Assembly: GCA_040757115.1 (NCBI GenBank)
Contig: JBFLYA010000042.1
Location: forward strand, 6,395-23,235
Source: a bacterium
GTDB lineage: Bacteria > UBA9089 > CG2-30-40-21 > SBAY01
Length of the DNA: 16,841 nt
Reading direction: 5' to 3'
The translations under genes and the position numbers were made by a program. Below are positions 1 through 5,789 of this stretch, in pieces. The notes below the pieces were generated by a model. That model saw only the letters and a list, made by a program, of their open reading frames with translations. It had not been told where the DNA came from and did no database searches. Position 1 is the first letter of the stretch; every line of letters starts with the position of its first letter.

Positions 1-15
1 AGTAACTTCTCCTTG

Positions 16-347
16 GTAGGAAAATAAGACCTGATGAATAAGGGATTGCGACGTAAAAATCTGTCTTCATTATTTATTAACCTCTTGATGTAGGAAAATA
101 AGACCTGATGAATAAGGGATTGCGACATTTTAATTCTCCTATATGTCCTCAATTTCATTTCTTGTAGGAAAATAAGACCTGATGAATAAGGGATTGCGAC
201 AATTAAAGAGAGGATTCGCTGCGAATCGGTTTCTCCGTAGGAAAATAAGACCTGATGAATAAGGGATTGCGACTCTATATAATAGATGATAAGAAAAAAT
301 TTTTTTATTTGTAGGAAAATAAGACCTGATGAATAAGGGATTGCGAC
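16..347 (+). CRISPR. CRISPR array, five identical 37-nt repeats
   Basis: Five identical repeats lie at 16-52, 90-126, 164-200, 237-273 and 311-347. Each begins GTAGGAAAATAA and ends GGGATTGCGAC. The spacers are 53-89, 127-163, 201-236 and 274-310 (37, 37, 36 and 37 nt) and share no similarity. Bases 1-15 are the end of a further spacer, so the array continues off the left edge. The 3' end ATTGCGAC resembles the ATTGAAAC-type handle of type I/III crRNAs. The degenerate repeats lie to the right. Both facts suggest transcription on the + strand with the leader outside the window. No cas gene is visible, so the type cannot be assigned. Confidence 0.97.
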
Positions 348-353
348 GAAGAA

Positions 354-386
354 AACGGGGCTCGGGACTCGGGACTCGGGACTCGG
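354..386 (+). repeat. CGGGACT-type heptamer tandem repeat, left flank
   Basis: Four to five consecutive copies of a heptamer close to CGGGACT lie between the last perfect CRISPR repeat and the ribosome binding site of the four-helix-bundle gene. The complementary form CCCGAGCCCCG appears just after the gene stop (770-780), so the gene is bracketed by inverted heptamers. The GC-rich composition contrasts sharply with the A+T-rich surroundings. Confidence 0.85.
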
Positions 387-403
387 GGAAAAAGGAGGGT
401 GAA

Positions 404-760
404 ATGAAAGATTATAAGGAGTTAGAAGTATGGCAGAAAGCTACTGATTTAGTAGTAGAAATATACAAGGAAACGAAATCTTTTCCTCAAGAGGAAAGGT
501 ATGGATTAACCTCACAGATGCAAAGGGCAGCCATTTCAGTTTCAGCAAATATAGCTGAAGGGTGGGCTCGAGGCTCAACGAGAGAATATATTCAATTTTT
601 GATGATAGCCAGAGGTTCTCTGATGGAATTAGAAACACATCTGATTATCTCTAAAAGATTAAGTTACATTCAACCTCAGGTTTTAGAGGGGATGGAAAAA
701 AGGATAGTGAGTATTTGTATGATGTTGAATCGTTTGATTCAAAGTCTCAAGAAACATTAA
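404..760 (+). CDS. Four-helix bundle protein (23S rRNA intervening-sequence protein family)
   Basis: The 118-residue product belongs to the small helical family named after ORFs in 23S rRNA intervening sequences (also called the S23 or four-helix bundle family). The biochemical role is unknown; related proteins pair with nucleic-acid enzymes, for example Avd in diversity-generating retroelements. Recognisable family features are the start KDYKELEVWQKA, the central block ERYGLTSQMQRAAISVSANI followed by AEG (residues 31-53), and a C-terminal leucine/methionine-rich helix. The start at 404 is chosen because AAAGGAGGG lies at 391-399, just upstream. An in-frame ATG at 329 lies inside the last CRISPR repeat and would only translate repeat sequence. 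The length matches the family (about 115-125 residues), so the gene looks intact. It stands alone inside the CRISPR trailer, flanked by inverted GC-rich heptamers, which suggests insertion as cargo. Confidence 0.9.
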   Translation: MKDYKELEVWQKATDLVVEIYKETKSFPQEERYGLTSQMQRAAISVSANIAEGWARGSTREYIQFLMIARGSLMELETHLIISKRLSYIQPQVLEGMEKRIVSICMMLNRLIQSLKKH

Positions 761-787
761 TTTCTCTTCCCGAGCCCCGAACTTAAC

Positions 788-811
788 GACCTGATGAATA
801 AGGGATTGCGA
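788..811 (+). repeat. Degenerate CRISPR repeat (3' two-thirds), trailer copy 1
   Basis: The sequence from GACCTGATGAATAAGGG to TTGCGA matches the last 25 nt of the array repeat except the final base (G for C). The first 12 nt of a normal repeat are replaced by CCCGAACTTAAC. It is separated from the last perfect repeat by 440 nt holding a four-helix-bundle gene. Degenerate repeats are typical of the leader-distal end of an array. Confidence 0.85.
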
Positions 812-900
812 GAAAGAAAACGGGACTCGGGGTCCGGGACTCGGGACTCGGGGGAAATTCCCCGTGCCCCGAGCCCCGCGTCCCGTGTCCCGAACTTAAC
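812..900. repeat. GC-rich heptamer hairpin, gene-less counterpart of the 348-787 unit
   Basis: After AAAGAAAACGGGACTCGGGG the left arm carries CGGGACT-type heptamers. A short GAAATTCC turn follows. The right arm then has the complementary CCCCGAGCCCCG and CCCGTGTCCCG motifs, ending in CCCGAACTTAAC at the next degenerate CRISPR repeat. The same opening (AAGAAAACGGG) and the same ending (CGAACTTAAC) bound the unit carrying the four-helix-bundle gene, so this looks like the same element without cargo. Confidence 0.8.
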
Positions 901-925
901 GACCTGATGAATAGGGGATTGCGAC
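901..925 (+). repeat. Degenerate CRISPR repeat (3' two-thirds), trailer copy 2
   Basis: This is a 25-nt match to the repeat 3' portion with one substitution (AATAGGGG for AATAAGGG). The 5' third is again replaced by the same CCCGAACTTAAC. The shared replacement in both copies means the trailer was built by duplication or by two insertions with the same right boundary, not by random decay. An 89-nt GC-rich hairpin (812-900) separates it from trailer copy 1. Confidence 0.85.
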
Positions 926-946
926 AAGAAAAACAAAAATGAAAAT

Positions 947-970
947 TTTTCGACCTGTGCAGGTAGAAAA
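947..970. repeat. Short palindrome TTTTCGACCTG / CAGGTAGAAAA
   Basis: Two 11-nt arms with one mismatch surround a TG centre. The half-motif TTCGACCTGTG recurs near 1122-1132, so two copies bracket the 1010-1081 hairpin. Function is unknown; no gene is visible in this stretch. Confidence 0.6.
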
Positions 971-1009
971 TTAAGGAAGCAGATTTTTAATAGTAAGCGG
1001 GTGGATTTA

Positions 1010-1081
1010 GTAAGCGGATTTAACGGATTTAGCGGAAAAAGAAATAAAAAAAAATCCGCTCAATCCGTTTAATCCGCTTAC
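1010..1081. repeat. Long inverted repeat, 27-bp arms (GTAAGCGGATT type)
   Basis: The arms at 1010-1036 and 1055-1081 are complementary at 25 of 27 positions, with an A-rich loop. Each arm contains the semi-repeated word GCGGATT or ACGGATT. Partial extra copies (tagtaagcgggtggattt at 992-1009; a decayed GTAATCTGTTTAATCAGCTTAC at 1092-1113) lie to each side. This is a dispersed-repeat hairpin, not a gene. Confidence 0.8.
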
Positions 1082-1146
1082 AATAAAAAAATGTAATCTG
1101 TTTAATCAGCTTACAAAAAAATTCGACCTGTGAAATAGAAATATTT

Positions 1147-1279
1147 GTGTAAGAAGGGGGATAAGGGGATAAAGGAGATATGGAGATATCAGAGCTAAAG
1201 AAAAGGCAGATTTTAGAAAAGTGGAATTAGAATAATATCCCCTTATCTCCTTAATCTTCCTATCTCCTTTTCGGACACC
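1147..1279. repeat. Inverted repeat of GGAGATAAGG-type words
   Basis: The left arm (about 1147-1190) opens with GTGTAAGAAGG and continues with imperfect GGGATAAGG and GGAGATAT words. The right arm (about 1234-1279) contains the complement and ends in GGACACC. The same architecture, with the same GTGTAAGAAAGG start, recurs at 8956-9151. No coding potential is seen. Confidence 0.7.
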
Positions 1280-1343
1280 AAGTAGTGGAGTATAATTTTG
1301 TTTTCCCATGTCGATTTTTTTTATTCTGAGATAAACATTTTAC

Positions 1344-1372
1344 TTGCAAATTTTTAATTTATATGTTATTAT
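1344..1372 (+). promoter_or_regulatory. Candidate sigma-70-type promoter upstream of tRNA-Glu/purH
   Basis: TTGCAA (1344-1349) and TATTAT (1367-1372) are separated by 17 nt in an A+T-rich stretch. Transcription would run rightward through the GxxExxY remnant and then the tRNA and purH. No better promoter is visible closer to the tRNA. Confidence 0.4.
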
Positions 1373-1402
1373 TAATCAGATGACTAAATAGTTACATTAA
1401 AT

Positions 1403-1610
1403 GTAACTATTCACCACGAAGGGTACGGAGAGCACGAAGTGAAATTTGATGAATTATCGAATAGAGTCATTGGATGCGCTATAGCGGTGCATCGAACTCT
1501 TGGACCAGGTTTGCTTGACACCGTGAAGAGTGATAATTCACAATTGACAATTCACCATTCACCATTATTAAGGAAATTTAGGGAAAAAATTGTGAATGGT
1601 GAATAGTTAC
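1403..1610. repeat. GTAACTATTCACC-bounded inverted-repeat element with GxxExxY remnant
   Basis: The left end GTAACTATTCACC (1403-1415) is matched by its exact complement GGTGAATAGTTAC at 1598-1610. The 208-bp interior carries the N-terminal part of a GxxExxY gene and an imperfect inverted CAATTCACCATTCACC motif. The right end stops 12 nt before the tRNA gene. The left end abuts another outward-facing copy, giving the perfect 11-bp palindrome at 1387-1411. Confidence 0.75.
1439..1606 (+). pseudogene. GxxExxY protein, N-terminal remnant
   Basis: Reading from GTG at 1439 the translation is KFDELSNRVIGCAIAVHRTL followed by GPGLL, the characteristic first 25 residues of GxxExxY family proteins (function unknown, about 125 residues). 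After this the frame continues into unrelated dispersed-repeat sequence (DTVKSDNSQLTIHHSP) and stops at 1606, after 56 codons. The GxxExxY core and C-terminus are missing. The frame is open upstream into the inverted-repeat arm, as GxxExxY genes often read through such arms. I regard it as a non-functional fragment. Confidence 0.8.
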
Positions 1611-1622
1611 CATTAAATCAAT

Positions 1623-1698
1623 GTCCCCATCGACTAGAGGCCCAGGTCACCACCCTTTCAAGGTGGCAGCGGGGGTTCGAATCCCCCTGGGGACACCA
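1623..1698 (+). tRNA. tRNA-Glu(UUC): tRNA-Glu, anticodon UUC
   Basis: The 76-nt cloverleaf has acceptor stem GTCCCCA (1623-1629) paired with TGGGGAC (1688-1694), discriminator A and an encoded CCA (1696-1698). The anticodon stem is CCACC/GGTGG (1650-1654, 1662-1666) with loop CTTTCAA, giving anticodon TTC at 1657-1659. The T arm is GGGGG-TTCGAAT-CCCCC. purH starts 24 nt after the CCA end, so the two may share a transcript. A repeat element ends 12 nt upstream. Confidence 0.97.
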
Positions 1699-1722
1699 GT
1701 TTTATCTTAAGGTAAAAATGAA

Positions 1723-3261
1723 ATGATTAAGGTTAAACGAGCATTAATTAGTGTTGCAGATAAACAAGGATTACTTAATCTGGCAAATTACCTGGTCCAG
1801 ATAAATGTTGAGATTATTTCCACAGGTGGCACTTCTAAAACCCTGCAAGAGGCAGGAATACCTGTTATTCCTGTTTCAGCAATAACTAATTTCCCGGAGA
1901 TGTTAGATGGAAGGGTAAAAACATTACATCCTAATATCCATGCAGGAATTTTAGCTCAACGCACATCAGAACATCTTAAACAACTTGAAGAACACAATAT
2001 TAAACCAATTGACTTAGTTATTATTAATCTTTATCCCTTTGCCAAAACCATTGCTAAACCCAATGTTACCTTAGAAGAAGCCATTGAAAATATTGATATT
2101 GGCGGTCCAACGATGATTCGTGCTGCGGCTAAAAATTATAATTATGTCGGCGTAATCACCTCTCCTGAAAGATATGAAGATGTTCTTATGGAACTTAAGA
2201 AAAATGATGGTTGTTTATCATTAGAATTAAGTTATAAATTAGCCTGTGAGGCATTTGCTCACACCGCTCAATATGATGCCATTATCCATCAATATTTAGA
2301 AAAAGATTTATTCCCTCAAACCTTAAATTTAACTTATCAAAAGGCACAATCCTTAAGATATGGTGAAAATCCTCATCAGCAAGCCGCATTCTATAGAAAT
2401 CCACAAAACACTATCCCGGGAGTCAGTAATGCAAAACAACTGCACGGCAAAGAACTCTCTTACAATAATCTCTTAGACCTTGATTCGGCATTAGAATTGG
2501 TCAAGGAATTTGAAGAAGATTTTGCCTGTGTTATCGTCAAACATAATAATCCTTGTGGAGTAGCGGTAACAGATAATCAACTCACAGCATATCAACTTGC
2601 TTATGAAACAGATTCAACATCTGCTTTTGGGGGAATAATTAGTTTTAATCAAGGTGTAGAAAAAGATACCGCAGAAGAATTGGTTAAAACATTTATTGAG
2701 GCAATTATTGCCCCTGGATTTACGAAAGAGGCACTTGAAATCCTTAAAACAAAAAAGGACTTGAGGCTTTTGGAAGTAGCTCCCTGGCAAAGAAATCCCT
2801 CATATCCACTTCACTTAAGAAGTGTTGTTGGTGGATTACTTATCCAGGAGTCTGATGTCCAAAAAATCACAGCTCAAGATTTTAAAGTAGTCAGTAGACG
2901 ACAACCTACACCACAAGAAATAAAGGCAATGCTTTTTGGTTGGAAGGTAGTAAAGCATATCAAATCTAATGCTATCGTTTTATGCAAAGGAGATAGAACT
3001 CTGAGTATAGGTGCAGGTCAAATGTCAAGAGTAGATTCGGTGAAAATTGCTATTAATAAAGCAGGAAGTAACGCCTTTGGAAGTATTATGGCTTCAGATG
3101 CCTTTTTTCCTTTTAGAGATGGAATTGACCTATCTGATAGAGCGGGTGTTAGAGCCGTAATTCAACCCGGCGGCTCCATTAGAGACGAAGAAATAATCAA
3201 GGCAATAGATGAATATGGTATGGCAATGGTATTTACTGGTGTGAGACATTTTAGACATTAG
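1723..3261 (+). CDS. purH: Bifunctional AICAR formyltransferase / IMP cyclohydrolase
   Basis: This cytoplasmic enzyme performs the last two steps of de novo purine synthesis. It transfers a formyl group from 10-formyl-THF to AICAR and cyclises FAICAR to IMP. The 512-residue length is normal. Residues 1 to about 145 form the methylglyoxal-synthase-like cyclohydrolase domain (STGGTSKTL at 33-41, LDGRVKTLHPNIHAGIL at 61-77). The rest is the AICAR transformylase domain, with the signature LRYGENPHQ (211-219), the catalytic Lys-His in KHNNPCG (273-279), and the family's C-terminal ending RHFRH. The usual motif is KHTNPCG, so Thr is Asn here. The start at ATG 1723 gives the standard IKVKRALISVADK N-terminus; the upstream Shine-Dalgarno is weak (AAGGTAAAA). 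No other pur gene is in the window. It directly follows tRNA-Glu. Confidence 0.98.
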   Translation: MIKVKRALISVADKQGLLNLANYLVQINVEIISTGGTSKTLQEAGIPVIPVSAITNFPEMLDGRVKTLHPNIHAGILAQRTSEHLKQLEEHNIKPIDLVIINLYPFAKTIAKPNVTLEEAIENIDIGGPTMIRAAAKNYNYVGVITSPERYEDVLMELKKNDGCLSLELSYKLACEAFAHTAQYDAIIHQYLEKDLFPQTLNLTYQKAQSLRYGENPHQQAAFYRNPQNTIPGVSNAKQLHGKELSYNNLLDLDSALELVKEFEEDFACVIVKHNNPCGVAVTDNQLTAYQLAYETDSTSAFGGIISFNQGVEKDTAEELVKTFIEAIIAPGFTKEALEILKTKKDLRLLEVAPWQRNPSYPLHLRSVVGGLLIQESDVQKITAQDFKVVSRRQPTPQEIKAMLFGWKVVKHIKSNAIVLCKGDRTLSIGAGQMSRVDSVKIAINKAGSNAFGSIMASDAFFPFRDGIDLSDRAGVRAVIQPGGSIRDEEIIKAIDEYGMAMVFTGVRHFRH

Positions 3262-3317
3262 ATTATTAGTTTCCTTATCCCCTTTATTTCCCTTTTCTGA
3301 TTTTAAGCACTAAGCAA

Positions 3318-3342
3318 AGGAGGTGATAAAAAAAGTATGTAA
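3318..3342 (+). other. Very strong Shine-Dalgarno followed by an ATG-TAA start-stop
   Basis: AAAGGAGGTGAT (3317-3328) is an almost complete complement of the 16S rRNA 3' end. The first ATG after it, at 3337, is immediately followed by TAA. No reading frame of any length follows. It may be the remnant of a gene whose body was replaced by the repeat element starting at 3339, or a minimal start-stop site. Confidence 0.4.
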
Positions 3343-3360
3343 GAGTTCAGATAGGATAAA

Positions 3361-3455
3361 TAGGGCTTCACGAAATTATAAACTAAGTAATCGGTTAAAT
3401 GGTAACTGGTAACTAATTACCATTCACCAGTTACCAATTACCAGAAATAAGGAGA
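3361..3455 (+). repeat. Dispersed direct repeat TAGGRCTTCACGAAATTA, copy 1
   Basis: About 95 nt, closely similar to 3841-3925 and exactly 480 nt apart. It consists of the opening TAGGGCTTCACGAAATTA, a run of GGTAACTGGTAAC words and their complements TTACCAATTACCAG, and an ending AAGGAG. In both copies this ending falls at the ribosome binding site of the next reading frame, here the GxxExxY fragment. Confidence 0.75.
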
Positions 3456-3465
3456 AAGGGAGAAG

Positions 3466-3549
3466 ATGGAGAAGTGGAGAAAAGAAGAGTTAAGTGATAG
3501 GATTATTAATGCCTGTATTAATGTCCATAAAAAGTTAGTCTCGTGTTGA
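3466..3549 (+). pseudogene. GxxExxY protein, second N-terminal remnant
   Basis: Twenty-seven codons starting MEKWRKEELSDRIINACINV and continuing HKKLVSC before TGA. The segment EELSDRIINACINVHKKL is the typical beginning of GxxExxY proteins, which would continue with GPGLLES. Here the frame turns into repeat sequence and stops at once. GGAG (about 3450) precedes the start. Only the first 20% or so of the gene is left, within the 3339-3826 repeat island. Confidence 0.7.
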
Positions 3550-3840
3550 ACAAATAACGCACGGAATTTGATTCTGGTAACTGGTGATTGGTAACTGGTA
3601 ATTAAATACCGTTCGGCTGAGCTCAGGACGAAACTATTTAACCAATTACCAGTTACCAATTATCCGTTTGCAGGTTACGAAACCTGATGATGCCCCGTGC
3701 AAAACTTACTCAACACGACATCAGGATTGATGTCCGAAGGGTGGAGCAAGAAAAAGTTTGAGCCAATTCTCCCTTTTCCCCATTTCTCCTTGTTTACACT
3801 TCTAATGTATAGCCCTGAACGGTTACAAAAATATTTTCAA

Positions 3841-3925
3841 TAGGACTTCACGAAATTAAAAGCAAGTAACTGGTAAATGGCAACTAATTACCATTCACCA
3901 ATTACCAATTACCAAATAAAAGGAG
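3841..3925 (+). repeat. Dispersed direct repeat TAGGACTTCACGAAATTA, copy 2
   Basis: Second copy of the 3361-3455 repeat, immediately outside the right terminus of the 3339-3826 island. Its last bases (AAATAAAAGGAG) supply the Shine-Dalgarno of the C11 protease gene at 3935. Confidence 0.75.
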
Positions 3926-3934
3926 GATAAAAAA

Positions 3935-5425
3935 ATGTTAAAAAGAATAAGTATCTTTTTAGGAGTAGTGATTTTAAGCGGGTTTATTGGGATAGCAAAT
4001 TTAGAGGCACAAGATTATGGAATCGATATCTCCACAAATCAATCGGGTTATACCTCAGGGGATACCTTGATAGAAAGTGCCCATCTATGGAACTCAACTT
4101 TAGAAAATAAAGTTGTAGATATAAAAAATTGGGTTAGTTGTCCTTCACCAGTGGGATTAATCTCAATTCATAACATTCCGGGGTTTTCATTACCCGCTGG
4201 GTTTGATTTCACCGGGGATGTATTTTCCTATGTATTTGGAGGTTCTGAGCCAGAAGGAACATACAGTCTGGGAGCAAGATTAATTCATTCTGTTACTGGT
4301 GATATTTTAAGTCAGGATTTTGCCCCATTTAGTTTTGGCCCTGTTGCTATGAAGGAATGGACCTATCTGGTCTATATTGCGGCGGATAATAATTTAGAAG
4401 ATGCAGGGATTGATGATTTTCTTGAAATGGCAACAGTTGGCTCGAGTGATGATGTAAATATAGTTGTTCAGTTTGACCGTATTTCCGGGTATGATACAAG
4501 TTATGAAGATTGGAAAACTACAAAGAGATTTTTAATTACGCCGGGTATGACGCCGACACCAGCAAATGCTTTAATGGACATAGGTGAGGCAAATATGGGC
4601 GATATGCAGGTATTAAAAGACTTTGTGGAATGGGGAATGACCAATTATCCTGCAAATAAATATGCCCTTGTGCTCTGGAATCACGGCAGTGGCATATTGC
4701 CAAAATTGGGAGAACAAGCAGTCAGAGGTGTATGCTGGGATGATACAAATGGTGGTTATTTAACGATGGATGAGGTAGAAACAGCACTCTCTGGCAAAAT
4801 GATGAATTTCTTAGGTTATGATGCGTGTTTGATGGCGATGATTGAGGTTGCTTATGAACCTAAAGTCTCATCAGAGATAATGGTGGGTTCGGAAGAAACC
4901 GAGCCATGGGATGGTTGGCCATATGACCCAATTCTGGCACAACTGGTTGTTAATCCGGGTATGGATGCCGCTTTCTTAGGTTCAATTACGGTAAGAGAGT
5001 ATATTAATTCTTATGCAGGGGATCCTTATGTAACATTATCTGCGATCCAGACTACAGCCGCTCTGGATAATTTAGCCACTGCGGTAAGTAACCTGGCAGA
5101 TGCGATGGTTGCCTGCGGACAATGGACTAACATTAAAGCCGCTCGCTTAGCCGCAGAAGACTTTGGAACTGGCGTTGACCTCTATGATTTTGCCGAAGAG
5201 ATTTACTATCGAGTTACAGACCCTACGGTTCAAAGTGCCGCAATAGCGGTAGGAAATGCGATTAATAATGCGGTCATTGCCGAAGCACATTACTCAGGTC
5301 ATCCAGGTGCCCATGGGATAGTTATATATTTCCCAACCACCGGTCCTTCAGCAAGTTATCTTTCGACTAACTTTGCAATTAATACAACCTGGGATGAATT
5401 TTTAGCTGAATACGCAACCCATTAA
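3935..5425 (+). CDS. Secreted C11 family (clostripain-type) cysteine peptidase
   Basis: The 496-residue product is a predicted exported endopeptidase of the clostripain family (C11, clan CD), which cleaves after basic residues or processes other secreted proteins. Residues 1-26 form a signal peptide (KR, then a hydrophobic stretch to about 22, ending LEAQ). Residues about 27-135 look like a beta-sandwich domain (DISTNQSGYTSGD opening). The peptidase core follows: WTYLVYIAADNNLE (142-155), the catalytic His in LVLWNHGSG (His250), and the catalytic Cys in GYDACLMAMIEVAYE (Cys298). Near the end, GAHGIVIYFP is also family-typical. The start has a good Shine-Dalgarno (AAAGGAGG, 3919-3926) contributed by a dispersed repeat. 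The gene stands alone between two repeat islands, so its partner or substrate cannot be inferred. It is intact, with both dyad residues present. Confidence 0.92.
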   Translation: MLKRISIFLGVVILSGFIGIANLEAQDYGIDISTNQSGYTSGDTLIESAHLWNSTLENKVVDIKNWVSCPSPVGLISIHNIPGFSLPAGFDFTGDVFSYVFGGSEPEGTYSLGARLIHSVTGDILSQDFAPFSFGPVAMKEWTYLVYIAADNNLEDAGIDDFLEMATVGSSDDVNIVVQFDRISGYDTSYEDWKTTKRFLITPGMTPTPANALMDIGEANMGDMQVLKDFVEWGMTNYPANKYALVLWNHGSGILPKLGEQAVRGVCWDDTNGGYLTMDEVETALSGKMMNFLGYDACLMAMIEVAYEPKVSSEIMVGSEETEPWDGWPYDPILAQLVVNPGMDAAFLGSITVREYINSYAGDPYVTLSAIQTTAALDNLATAVSNLADAMVACGQWTNIKAARLAAEDFGTGVDLYDFAEEIYYRVTDPTVQSAAIAVGNAINNAVIAEAHYSGHPGAHGIVIYFPTTGPSASYLSTNFAINTTWDEFLAEYATH

Positions 5426-5443
5426 TCAATACAAAGTAAAAAT

Positions 5444-5689
5444 GTAACCGTTTAGGTAATCCTTTACCGCAGAGACGCAGAGAAACAGAGAGGAAAATAT
5501 CTTTTTTTCGTGTTTATCGCGTTCTTCGGTGTTTAAAAAGGCTTAAAAACAGTTAGTCAAAAGTAAGTATTAAAAGATTAATAAACAACGAAAGCCTCGA
5601 GAGGCACACAAAAAAAGGAAATTTCTGTCTCTGGTGAATAGATTTTAATTTTTTCTCTGCGTCTCTGTGTCTCTGCGGTGAACAGTTAC
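5444..5689. repeat. GTAACC-bounded element with CCGCAGAGACGCAGAG arms (decayed GxxExxY element)
   Basis: The left end GTAACCGTTTAGG is followed by ACCGCAGAGACGCAGAGAAA. The right end carries the complement (CTCTGCGTCTCTGTGTCTCT) and finishes GCGGTGAACAGTTAC. The interior has no open GxxExxY gene. However, the sequence before the right arm (AATAGATTTTAATTTTTTCT, 5636-5655) equals the last codons, stop and arm of the GxxExxY element at 14592-14883, read from the other strand. It also holds a 62-bp perfect copy of 9165-9226. Most of the gap 5426-5789 is this element. Confidence 0.75.
5608..5669 (+). repeat. 62-bp perfect direct repeat, copy 1
   Basis: Identical over 62 nt to 9165-9226. It begins ACAAAAAAAGGAAATTTCTG and runs through GGTGAATAGATTTTAA into the CTCTGCGTCTCTGTG arm. 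It is the right half of a GTAAC-bounded element. Confidence 0.9.
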
Positions 5690-5789
5690 CCATCTCCTTT
5701 CTTACGCTTAAGAAAGACTTCTCTAAAATCCTACTTCTTCCCATTCCTGAGATAGAGTTATTATTTACTTAAGGAGTAAAAAATAAATC

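Larger units (their letters stand above)
3339..3826. repeat. Composite repeat island bounded by GTAAGAGTTCAG / CTGAACGGTTAC
   Basis: The ends at 3339-3350 and 3815-3826 are complementary at 10 of 12 positions. Inside are the TAGGGCTTCACGAAATTA repeat (from 3361), a GxxExxY fragment (3466-3549), and a perfect 17-bp inverted repeat (3587-3603 with 3644-3660) around a GTTCGGCTGAGCTCAGGACG core. Next to the right end, CTCCTT-type words (3771-3790) complement GGAGAAAGGG words near 3450. The right terminus, read inward, matches the left end of the 8930-9166 element for about 35 nt. No intact gene is seen. Confidence 0.65.

Noticed and set aside
329-403. In-frame ATG at 329 extending the four-helix-bundle gene by 25 codons
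   Set aside because: The extension lies inside the last CRISPR repeat and the heptamer array. AAAGGAGGG just before 404 and family length both support the shorter form.
404-760. Four-helix-bundle gene as the Avd subunit of a diversity-generating retroelement
   Set aside because: No reverse transcriptase, template/variable repeat pair or target gene is in the window. The protein resembles the stand-alone IVP branch as well as it does Avd.
3438-3659. Minus-strand 73-codon frame
   Set aside because: It is formed by GGTAACTGGTAAC-type repeats and the antisense of the GxxExxY fragment.
5553-5744. Open reading frame on the minus strand
   Set aside because: It translates the CCGCAGAGACGCAGAG repeat arm and low-complexity sequence, with no family features.
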